Origin: Cordylochernes scorpioides
Lineage: Eukaryota > Arthropoda > Arachnida > Pseudoscorpiones > Chernetidae
Direction of reading: 5' to 3'
Length of the DNA stretch: 64,000 nt
Assembly: GCA_030710605.1 (NCBI GenBank)
Contig: CP092870.1
Span: 15,600,684 to 15,664,683, forward strand
The notes under the pieces: model-generated
Told to the model about the DNA's origin: nothing
The model's database searches: none
What the model saw: the letters and a program-made list of their open reading frames with translations, nothing else
In this document: in pieces, positions 44,045 to 53,789 of the stretch
Layout: each line of letters opens with the position of its first letter
How positions within the stretch are numbered: the first letter of the stretch is position 1
Position numbers and translations under genes: made by a program

Positions 44045-44130
44045 AAAGGCATATATATTGGATTCTCACAATAAAAATATTTATTTCTTAATATTCAGTT
44101 TAATTGAATATATGCCTTTTTATTTCCTAA
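44045..44130. mobile_element. Short relic of the GGCATATATTGG fold-back family
   Basis: AAAAAGGCATATATATTGGA and GAATATATGCCTTTTTATT are inverted with about 40 bases between them. TATGGATTGCTTTATTTTCA follows, as beside the other copies. Confidence 0.5.
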
Positions 44131-44175
44131 ATATCGAAATATGGATTGCTTTATTTTCAAAATAACCTATATATG

Positions 44176-44565
44176 AACGACATTTGAAAATTATCCCGCA
44201 TGTGTTTCTTTTGAACGAAAAATCGAAATTTATTTTAAGGAGAAATAACGATTATTTCTAACCTTAGGGATAAAGTATGAAAGGATGAATTGTGAAGAGT
44301 AATGATAAACGGAAAAATAAAGTGTCCAGGGATGGGAATCGAACCCACAGTGTTCCGTTTACCGGGCAGATGCCATGTCCACTAGGCTACCCTGAACATA
44401 TTTTATCTTTACTTCCCTTTATAATTTTCCGTTCATCATTACTCTTCACAATTCATCCTTTCATACTTCATCCCTAAGGTTAGAAATAATCGTTATTTCT
44501 TCTTAAAATAAATTTCGATTTTTCGTTCAAAAGAAACATTTGCGTGATAATTGTCAAATGTCGTT
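44176..44565. mobile_element. Fold-back element, AACGACATTTG family, with tRNA-like loop
   Basis: Arms of about 145 bp match those at 7628-7951 (AAGGAGAAATAACGA, ATTGTGAAGAGTAATGA). The loop of about 90 bases holds a complete tRNA-like cloverleaf on the minus strand. Confidence 0.85.
44324..44396 (-). tRNA. tRNA-like gene in the fold-back loop, anticodon position GGT (Thr)
   Basis: The 73-nt minus-strand sequence folds as acceptor TTCAGGG/CCCTGGA (7 bp, one wobble), D-arm GCC/GGC with A-box-like TAGCCTAGTGG, anticodon arm TCTGC/ACGGA with loop CCGGTAA, a 5-base variable loop, and T-arm GTGGG-TTCGATT-CCCAT including the B-box. By position the anticodon is GGT (Thr). The base before it is C where U33 is nearly invariant, and the anticodon stem has a mismatch, so it is more likely tRNA-derived than a working tRNA. 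Confidence 0.6.
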
Positions 44566-44898
44566 TCTACAACCATAAGCCGCATTATATTGTATTATAA
44601 TATATATATATAGAAGCCATCTACCCCCTCAGACGACGTTGAAGTCTCCACCTCCCATATAGATAAAGTATTCACGACGATTTATTTCATCGAATTAGGA
44701 AATTACCATCAAGATTAAACCACACCGGTCAAACTAGTTCTTCCACCATTTTACGAGCCAATGTTCTGGAGAATATAGAAGACCTAGCTGTCTTTAGATA
44801 TGATTAAATCGGGGGCTGTGAAGTTTTTATTTATTTTTAGTAATTAAAATATACTTTCGAGATAATATAAATCATATTTTCGAAGAAAAAAGAAAATA

Positions 44899-45059
44899 CA
44901 TTTAAACCTGTCTATAGCGCCCCCTCTTGGGACTCACCGAAATAGGGGGCTATAGACAGGTGACTTTTGATGTAAATCGCATCGTACTACGTATTTAAAA
45001 TCCGGCGCTATAGAGAGGAAGGCGCTATTTAGAAGAAGCGCTATAGACAGGTTTAACTG
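44899..45059. mobile_element. pogo/Tigger-like MITE, CAGTTAAACCTGTCTATAGCG ends, copy 2
   Basis: CATTTAAACCTGTCTATAGC pairs with GCTATAGACAGGTTTAACTG, with TA on both sides. It is about 80-90% like the copy at 32007-32182, judged by eye. Confidence 0.75.
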
Positions 45060-45379
45060 TATACGCATTTTAATAGGGAAAGATAAATATATAAATTATA
45101 TAGATGGAAAATTTGCCGGGAGGAAATTGATCCATAGAAGCATAGACAAGTCAGTCCGCCCTAGACTGACGAGGGCCATTAGTCCGAAACCATGGTCTCT
45201 AGGTGGACACTTCTCAGTTTGCCAAAGCTGATTATGTGGCTTTGTCACCGACCCGAGGCCGCTAGTTTGCGGCGACGGTCAATAGATGGCGTCAGTTTTT
45301 GACGTTTATTTGGACGGGAGAAGCGCCTTATGCTTCTATAAACTATATATATGAATCTTAAATACACACACAAAATATT

Positions 45380-45570
45380 TAAAGAAGAAGAAACACAAGT
45401 CGGAGTGAAAAGCTTCTTTTATAAGAGAACGATTGTACAAGCATTCAGGCAAGACGTCTTTCCATTCTGTACCCGTAGAAGGACGTCTTGTCCGAAATCT
45501 TGTACCATCATCCTCGTATATAAAGAATCTCTTCTCCCGGACTTGTGTTTCGTCAATATTGAATAGGGAG
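45380..45570. mobile_element. Penelope-like fold-back, diverged copy
   Basis: GAAACACAAGTCGGAGTGAA pairs with TTCTCCCGGACTTGTGTTTCG. The centre holds CCGTAGAAGGACGTCTTGTCCGAAATCTTG (45473-45502) and an inverted, decayed partner. Open frames here on both strands follow from the inverted symmetry. Confidence 0.6.
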
Positions 45571-45679
45571 ATTATCGTTGTCTTAATTCTAACTAAAATT
45601 TGGTCAAAAACTAACATTACATAAATTGAAACATCCTATTTACATATATGTTCCATAAAATAATCCCTTGTATCGATAT

Positions 45680-45925
45680 TGAGCAAAATCAATCATTCCT
45701 CCAGGGAAAAGTGTATTTTCAAAACATTTTTATTATTTTCTAGCTTTCGGGCACGGTCGTCCTTCTACAGGATAAAACCTTGTATGATGTTCTATTGACG
45801 AATTATTATACCAGGTTTTCTCCTGTAGAAGGGAGTCCGTGCCCAAAAGCTAGAGAATAAAAATGTTTTGAAAAGACACTTTTCCCTCGAGGTCTGATTG
45901 ATTTTACTCAATATATATCTGTATG
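45680..45925. mobile_element. Penelope-like fold-back, sister of 32330-32600
   Basis: Arms ATTGAGCAAAATCAATCATT and GTCTGATTGATTTTACTCAAT enclose two inverted CTCCTGTAGAAGG / CTAGCTTTCGGGCACGG motifs (minus 45741-45770, plus 45821-45855). In the plus copy the conserved GAAA has decayed to AAAA. Confidence 0.7.
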
Positions 45926-46429
45926 CTCATTCTAGAGCAGACAAAGCATACCCCTTTATCACAGTGATTGCATGTACGATTCTTTCTTCCTTTGGATGGC
46001 CGTTCCTTCTTTATTTGTAGGAATACATTCTAGACTAGAGGAAGATGTTAAGGACTTTTGATGACTTTCATTTATTTTATTCAGTATAATCGTAGACATC
46101 ATGGAGAAGGGGTGCACCTTCTGTTGGTCTGAATACCTGGAAGTACCACTCTGTAGCAGTGATCGTTGATTATCTCTGCGCGCGCGCAATAAAACATTAT
46201 AAAGTCATATCTATCCATAGATTATCAAATTTGCCTATAAAATATATAAGAATTCAAAAGAGAGTCCTATGAATGATGTTTATAATGACTTTCTTCATCA
46301 ATCAGGAGATTTTTTCTAGTCTTGATATATGATAATCATTTTTACATAAATCTACACCTTTTTTTTTCAAAATTCTTTGTGCTCTTTACTATATCGGATA
46401 ATGTATGTCAAAAGGCGACCCCATTGAAT

Positions 46430-46572
46430 ACAATTATATAAAAAAGGCGTACCTATATCTGTGAAAAAAAAAAACTTTTTTGTGCAATAAATTGATTAAG
46501 AGAACGCAAACTCTCAAATTACACGAAAGAAATTTCTACAGATTCAGGTACGCCTTTTTATATAATTATTTG
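46430..46572. mobile_element. Small fold-back, AAAGGCGTACCT ends
   Basis: AATTATATAAAAAAGGCGTA and TACGCCTTTTTATATAATT are inverted around about 100 AT-rich bases. No ORF. Confidence 0.65.
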
Positions 46573-46574
46573 TG

Positions 46575-47090
46575 ATAAATTCTATACTTTTATCTAAAGA
46601 GATATTTTTCTAGTTAGTATATGTTGATAACAATAGTTTAGGTAAAGTTTGATACTTCATGCCTACTCTAGAAGAGAGAGAGAGAGCAATACAAGATTTT
46701 TAAAAAGCTTTTATTTAACTTTTTCCCATGTCTGTCTGTCCACAAATATTGTGATCAATTTTATTATAAAATCTGAGAATATAGATGTTTGAAATTTTTT
46801 ACCTTTGTTCAAACCTGATGGAATTGCAAGTTGACAAAACTTCATACTTCTGGGTGGTCAGAGTGGTCGGCAATATTCAATTTAATTTTTATATTTAATT
46901 TCAAATTTTGTGATCAAATTTTAATAAACTTCTTGACCACGCAGAAGTCTGAAAATTTGTAAACTGACTCAATACAGCTAACAATGCAAGTTGACAAAGT
47001 GAGAAGACAAAGAGAGAGAGAAACATTTCAAAATACTTTATAAGTATTCAATTAATTGACTAATTTAAACTCTTCGAAATAAAACAGCAA
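46575..47090. other. Unassigned AT-rich sequence
   Basis: TGTCTGTCCACAAATATTGTG near 46735 is an inverted match to the remnant at 10845. No gene was recognised. Confidence 0.4.
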
Positions 47091-47094
47091 AATA

Positions 47095-47350
47095 AAACGG
47101 CGATTGAAGAGGATTGTCTTATACGAATTTTATTAGCAAGCTTTCGGACGCATTGCGTCCTTCTAAAGGCTTTACGATGATTAAACATAAAGAAGTACGA
47201 GATGAGTATTAATAAGATGTTTTTGCATACGAGAAAAATATAGTATTTATAAAAATAAATGAAAGAGAACTTTTCTCTTGCTAATAAAATTGGTATAAGA
47301 CACTCCTCTCTTCTCTCTCTTCAATCGCCGTATTATTTTGCTATTCAATT
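47095..47350. mobile_element. Penelope-like fold-back, AATTTTATTAGCAAG type
   Basis: Outer arms (AACGGCGATTGAAGAG, TTGTCTTATACGAATTTTAT) and their inverted partners flank a centre. The left arm carries a minus-strand motif GAAGGACGCA-ATGCGTCCGAAAGCTTGC with a 7-bp stem II. The right arm lacks it. Confidence 0.6.
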
Positions 47351-47354
47351 AATT

Positions 47355-49360
47355 GTAGAGGAATTTGTGGTCCAACCATTTGAAAATTCGATGAGAATTT
47401 TGAAAAAAAAAGGGTTCTTAAATTTGAATAAATAGTGATGTAAATGAGCGAGAGATCTTGATCTTAATTGCTACTGATAGCATCAGAACTATTTTATTTG
47501 TATAAATAACAAATATTTTTATTAGCATCAGAGAAAACACTTACAAATACCACGCCAGCTAGGAGATGGAAGCGCTGATTACATCTCAGCAAAGACAATT
47601 GTAGGTCAAAATTGAAGCTGAAAGTAAAAACAGAAAACCAATTATAAGATAGACAAACGCTATTGACAAATGAACGTCAAAGACTTGAGAATTCCATCAT
47701 ACCGTAAACAATGGCCGGCAACCTTATAAGCATGAATAGGAGAGGGTGACAGAGAGGGACAGTTATGTCAGGACAATTTTCAATAGTTCTGAGAAAAAAT
47801 TATCATCCGTGGAACTCAAAACTGGTTCTTCAAGGCATTTTTATAGAAGAAGCATGTCCTAGTGAAAGATCTCAACGGTAATTAAATACTCTAATCACAC
47901 ACATAAATGGTTAGTTGAATATTATTAAGTGGCTAATTGTGAAAGTGGCTCGACCAGCAGAGGACACCTCCAGGAAGTGACATCATGTTGGACAACCTCC
48001 TTATATGGAATAGCGGGAAGTTGACACTAACGACAGTGGTTTACATTCCGGTAGATTGCAGTATACGCTCTCCGAGAATATATACATATAGATATAGGAG
48101 TCTCGAATTTACATAATCAAACTTTTTCATATTTTTTTCAGTAAACAAATTCCGTTATGACCACCGAGACTTGGTTAAAGTATTGTTAAAGTTTAACTTG
48201 GCAATGGAGAATTCTTCAAGCTGTTTCGTCAGTTTAATCCTCCAAAGAATATGTGGAATTGAATTGACCTAAATAAGCATAATAACAAATATATATCTTT
48301 GTAGATGTGTTATTATTCGAATGTTTGAAATTGAATAAGGAAAATTTCAAACAAAAGTTTACAAAATAAAATAAAGACATTTTATATCTGGGATCATCAG
48401 ATATTCCCATTCGATCTAGTGTTTGCTAAGAAATAAGTTTAAAAAGGGTTTCATGACATTATAAATTTGTGAAATTTCGTGTAGGATCAGCATCTCATAT
48501 TTGAGATTCTGGAGATATATAGGTGGTGCTACTTGGGGATCTGTGGAAAGGTAAACGACTATTGGGAGGTATCACTACGAGGAGATACATTTTGGAGTTT
48601 CCAAATTTAGCTAAACCGGCTATGATAACGATACGAACGATGACACTCAAAATGAATAGAATGGAACAGAAATTCTGGATTAAAAGTGAAAAAAAAAAAA
48701 CAAGATTCATTACACGTTATCATTCTTTCGAAGGGGTTTGAGTAATTTTCAATATCATCCAAAGTTTCAGCAAAGACATTTTTCACGATTTTGATCTATT
48801 GTGAGAATTTATGTGCCATTCTCGAATTTGAATGTTTCTAAGAATTTCGGCCATCCATTTAAGCACCTCAAAAACCCGCGTACGTGATAAACATCCTCTG
48901 CCATATACTTCATCAAAGAGAGGCTTCTGTAGTGAGTTTTTCAAGTTTCATGTGAAATTTCACGACAATTCATTGCTCTACTAAAACTCATATTTCTTCG
49001 GAGAAAAAATAGAACAAATCTTATACGTACGGTAGTAATCGATATGTAAAACTTTACACTTCTGTCGCTCTTACGACTTTTCGCATGCGTAGTTCTTTAG
49101 AAGCACCATTCCCATTATTTTGTAGCCACAACTCGAATTTAGTCTGGAAGACCAATAAACTAAATTCCGAGAGAAACAATAGATTGTTGATTTATAAATT
49201 ATTCTGAAGCTGGGTACATCTCTCCGGCAGATTGAATCAAGGGGCTTATATATCTTAAAGCTACACTTGAAGAATTACCTGGCCCCGAACTCACACTATA
49301 CAAAGCAGAACTAAAGTGAAAATCAAGATGCCTCACAATCTCGTCAATCAAATAGAAAAT
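47355..49360. other. Unassigned region
   Basis: No coding domain, RNA or complete transposon was recognised. Short open frames (for example 48495-48741 on both strands) look like chance. Confidence 0.35.
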
Positions 49361-49498
49361 ATGCATATACAGGGTGCCTCAAAAAATGTATACACACTTT
49401 GAACTTCCATAGAAAATTTATTTACCGTTCTACAAAGTTAAATTTCAGGAAAATTGAAAACTGAAAGTCCAATATAAATGAAACATAAATAACAAATG

Positions 49499-49724
49499 TT
49501 AATACTGTTCAAATTGGTGACCTGCAGCATCAATACAATTCTGAGTACGAGTCACCACAGATTCTGTACATCGTATCAAAACGTCCAATGAGATTTCTCT
49601 ACACACTGCTTGAATCTCATTCCAAAGAATGTCTAGGTTACGTGGTTTACGTTTGTACACCCCATCTTTTACTGTGCCCCACAAGAAGAAATCCAGTGGT
49701 GTAAGGTCTGGAGAGCGTGCTGGA
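49499..49724 (-). pseudogene. mariner transposase C-terminal fragment (inverted copy)
   Basis: The minus frame repeats SPDLTPLDFFLWGTVKDGVY through AGHQFEQY, differing from the plus copy by one residue in the part compared (IRCTES versus IRSTES). Upstream of PARSPDL the frame runs into the spacer read backwards, which is not transposase. Confidence 0.85.
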
Positions 49725-49998
49725 TCAAAATTTGTCGGGCCAGTGGATAGGACGCAGGGGGCCAATCGAGTTTCCAGCACGCTCTCCAGACCTTACACCA
49801 CTGGATTTCTTCTTGTGGGGCACAGTAAAAGATGGGGTGTACAAACGTAAACCACGTAACCTAGACATTCTTTGGAATGAGATTCAAGCAGTGTGTAGAG
49901 AAATCTCATTGGACGTTTTGATACGAAGTACAGAATCTGTGGTGACTCGTACTCAGAATTGTATTGATGCTGCAGGTCACCAATTTGAACAGTATTAA
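49725..49998 (+). pseudogene. mariner transposase C-terminal fragment (natural reading)
   Basis: The plus frame reads QWIGRRGPIEFPARSPDLTP, then LDFFLWGTVKDGVYKRKPRN and ends AGHQFEQY with a stop. SPDLTPLDFFLWG is the third catalytic block of the mariner/Tc1 superfamily. The N-terminal DNA-binding and first catalytic parts are absent. It cannot be active alone. Confidence 0.85.
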
Positions 49999-50134
49999 CA
50001 TTTGTTATTTATGTTTCATTTATATTGGACTTTCAGTTTTCTATTTTCCTGAAATTTAACTTTGTAGAACGGTAAATAAATTTTCTATGGAAGTTCAAAG
50101 TGTGTATACATTTTTTTGAGGCACCCTGTATAAG

Positions 50135-51930
50135 AGATGCCGCTATGTAAAAGAACAGATCAAGGTCGAAGTGTAGTATTGCCCAACAGATATGTTAACC
50201 AAGTCTTCACCAAGGGAGACTTTCGAAAGACAGGAGAACACCTGGTATGAAACCATTCTAGAAACATCAGTTTAAGGAGGAGTGTTGTGCAATATAATTA
50301 CCTCTCCGACATTCTTTTTTATATTGATAATAATAGCATTTTAATATTTCTTTTTATTGTAGAATTTAGAGAAACTTGTTTGTTCTTTCAATCAAAACTG
50401 ATTGTTGTTCTTGCCAGAATATGTTTGTTCTTTTGCGTTTTCCTTTGTTGCTCAATCGTCTTTTTTTATAACAAACAATGCTATTTTAAAAATAAAATGT
50501 TTGTATATAAAATCGCTTTCCTTAATATATAACCACAAAGAGTGTAGCATTTCTTCAAGTTATATATATATATAAATCTGATAATTTAAAGCCCCAGTCA
50601 TTCTGCCATGTCCCTGCACATGTCTCATCACCTTGTACCCCGCATCAAACTATATACTACTGTATAGTATGCTGTACCGTGTTAAGAGCCAAATAAAATA
50701 CGGACTGTATGTCAGACAGACAGAAAAACAAGGAGATAATACGATTATAGATATTAATAAACGATTGCAGTTAGGCCTAGAGTTAAGAGGAAAAATTCCC
50801 ATCTCGCATCATTAGCGCTAAGTCAACGACACTTTTATTCCAGAGAACTCCAAGACAAAGAACCCCGATTGAATTCGCTAAAAACAACTTTATTTGGGTC
50901 AATGCTCCATCCTCACATTTTCTGATAAACTATCAAAGATGACTTCCCAGTCGTTTGGACCAATCAAGGCGATTCTTCATCTTCCATGATGTAATGAATG
51001 ACCAATCAAAATCTCAATATAGATCACGTGACACCACCCGACTGGGGAAATCTTAGTAGCGTCTCCGAGCATCATCCGTACTATACGCGTCTCCTGATCC
51101 AGCGTAAATATCTGGGCGTAAGCTCACTCTCCTTCTATGTTCTCTGTCTGTCAGCATCGGTTCCCTTGACCAACCTATCCTGTGTCCTCACTCCATTAAT
51201 CACGACTGAAAATCCACCCCAATCCAATCCCAAACTTCAAGTTGACACACCTTAGCTGTCACAACTACCGCAGGGTAAACAGAGAGTCGACAAGATTCGA
51301 CATACATGTAGTTTCTTTTCTGATATAGGGGACTGGAAGTGATTTGCAGTGTATCAAGTTATTTGGCATTGGCGCAGTAAAGATGTGATGTAGCTATTTA
51401 ATATGGAACCTTTCTGCTAGTTCTGTCAATGCATGATTATATGGGATTGAATGACATGATCTCGGTGTCGTTTATAATTGGAGGGGATTTAAGAGCGGGT
51501 AAAATTCCTATCTCCTGATAATTTATCGTTGAATAATTATTGTATATTTAGTATTCTCTTTCCTTATTAATTTATAGGATAGTTGTCAACTTTTGAACGT
51601 TCCAGAAATCCGGGTTACATCAAAATGATAAAAGAGTGTTAATTTATTCTGTTTTTGTAAATATTGGGAATATTTTCACATTTTGAGAGTGATTAGATGA
51701 CGGATATTTCATTGTTTATGTACATTGAGCCAAATAAGTTAGAATTGAAATAAAATGGGTCGACTTTCGCTCAACATTCGTTTCTATTCTAATAAAGATT
51801 GTTGTGAGTTTAATCAAGGAAAGATAAGCAATTATTTCTCTAGGTAATACAGAGATGTGTTACAATGTTTTGATAATATTTAGAACCAATTAAATTAGAA
51901 ATATTCATGCTTTCTGAAACCTATATCTAA
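50135..51930. other. Unassigned region; one coding-like frame
   Basis: The plus frame 50998-51255 (85 residues, begins MTNQNLNIDHVTPPDWGNLS) lies in a GC-richer patch. GTAAGC at 51117, inside it, could be a splice donor after ...RKYLG. No family is recognised. The rest is AT-rich. Confidence 0.25.
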
Positions 51931-51937
51931 TGCATTA

Positions 51938-53520
51938 TCTACTTATATAATTGCCTTATTCTGTCTGTATGTCTGAAGCTCACGGATAGAATGCGCGCCA
52001 ATTGGCTGCCGGCGAACACGTGTCCTCCCTGCCCCCCTCTAGACAACCCTGTTATCAGCAGTGTGTTACATCCACCTGTCTATAGCGGCCATTCTAGACA
52101 ACCCTGTTATCAGCAGTGTGTTACATCCACCTGTCTATACAGGTCACCCTGTCTATAGCGGCCACTCTAGACACCCCTGTTATCAGCTGTGTGATACATC
52201 CACTTGTCTATACAGACCACCCTGTATATAGCGGCCATTCTAGATAACCCTGTTATCAGCTGTGTGATACATACACCTGTCTATACAGACCACCCTGTAT
52301 ATAGCGGCCATTCTAGACAACCCTGTTATCAGCTGTGCGATACATACACCTGTCTATAGCGGCCACTCTAGACAACCCTGTTATCAGCTGTGTGATACAT
52401 CCACCTGTCTATACAGACCACCCTGTCTATACAGACCACCCTGTCTATAGCGGCCACTCTGGACACCCCTGTTATCAGCAGTGTGCTACATCCACCTGTC
52501 TATACAGACCACTCTGTCTATAGCGGCCACTCTAGACAACCCTGTTATCAGCTGTGTGATACATCCACCTGTCTATACAGACCACCCTGTCTATAGCGGT
52601 CACTTTAGGCAACCCTGTTATCAGCTGTGTGATACATCCACCTGTCTATACAGACCACCCTGTCTATAGCGGTCACTTTAGGCAACCCTGTTATCAGCTG
52701 TGTGATACATCCACCTGTCTATACAGACCACCCTGTATATAGCGGCCATTCTAGACAACCCTGTTATCAGCTGTGTGATACATACACCTGTCTATAGCGG
52801 CCACTCTAGACAACCCTGTTATCAGCAGTGTGATACATACACCTGTCTATACAGACCACCCTGTATATAGCGGTCACTCTAGGCAACCCTGTTATCATCA
52901 GTGTGTTACAATCACCTGTCTATACAGACCACCCTGTCTATAGCGGTCACTTTAGGCAGCCCTGTTATCAGCAGTGTGATACATACACCTGTCTATGCAG
53001 ACCACCCTGTCTATAGCGGCCACTCTAGACAACCCTGTTATTAGCTGTGTGATACATCCACCTGTCTATACAGACCACCCTGTCTAAAGCGGTCACTTTA
53101 GGCAACCCTGTTATCAGCAGTGTGATACATACACCTGTCTATACAGACCACCCTGTCTATAGCGACCACTCTAGACAACCCTGTTATCAGCTGTGTGATA
53201 CATCCACCTGTCTATACAGACCACCCTGTATATAGCGGTCACTTTAGGCAACCCTGTTATCATCAGTGTGTTACAATCACCTGTCTATACAGACCACCCT
53301 GTCTATAGCGGTCACTTCAGGCAACCCTGTTATCAGCAGTGTGATACATACACCTGTCTATACAGACCACCCTGTCTATAGTGGCCACCCTAGACAACCC
53401 TGTTATCGGCTGTGTGATACATACACCTGTCTATACAGACCACCCTGTCTATAGCGACCACCCAAGACAACGTTTTTAAAATATATTCGCACTCGGGTAA
53501 ACCCCGGGCCATTCGTCTAG
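51938..53520 (+). mobile_element. Non-autonomous Helitron with internal 73-bp minisatellite, copy 2
   Basis: The element starts TCTACTTATATAATTGCC after an A, followed by CTGTCTGTATGTCTG. It ends GGGTAAACCCCGGGCCATTC...CTAG before a T (53517-53520 is CTAG). 5' TC, 3' CTAG and A/T insertion fit Helitrons. The terminal hairpin is shortened here compared with copy 1. Inside is an expanded tandem array. It shares both flanking modules with 17185-18119, so the minisatellite moved as part of the element. Confidence 0.75.
52030..53465 (+). repeat. 73/55-bp minisatellite inside the Helitron, array 2
   Basis: About 20 units of the same monomer as 17290-18050. Neighbouring full units are exactly 73 bp apart (for example CCTGTTATCA at 52541 and 52614). 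The array is about twice as long as in copy 1. Confidence 0.9.
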
Positions 53521-53534
53521 TATGTCTATATAAG

Positions 53535-53785
53535 AAATTTGAACCATTTTTTATGCATACGATTCTTTTTGAATTAAAACAATTTTCTACTGCCCTTACC
53601 TCAATGATGAATTTGTGGGAGGACCTGAATCTAAATCAGTTGTGACCCGGGGAGGTCAAAACCAGCGGTTTTTCCTTTACTTATCATTGAAATAAGGGCA
53701 GTAGCAAATTGTTTTAATTCGAAAAAATGTATACGTGTGAAAATAGTTTAAATTTCTTTTAAAAAATGGCGCGCTAAAACATATC
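53535..53785. mobile_element. TTTCTACTGCCC fold-back, full but diverged copy
   Basis: AATTTTCTACTGCCCTTACC pairs with ATTGAAATAAGGGCAGTAGC. The loop contains GACCTGAATC...GAGGTCAAAACCAGCGG, and GGCGCGCTAAAACATA follows the right arm. It lies directly after the Helitron CTAG end. Confidence 0.75.
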
Positions 53786-53789
53786 TATA

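Larger units (their letters stand above)
49370..50128. mobile_element. Fold-back mariner element (two inverted transposase 3' ends)
   Basis: CAGGGTGCCTCAAAAAATGT at the left and its complement at the right form the ends, with TA on both sides. Arms of about 355 bp (49370-49724 and 49773-50128) are almost identical. Both arms contain the same transposase C-terminus plus 3' untranslated end. The 48-bp spacer is coding sequence continuous with the right arm only. The element is therefore two 3' halves of one mariner joined head to head, with no 5' half. Confidence 0.9.
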
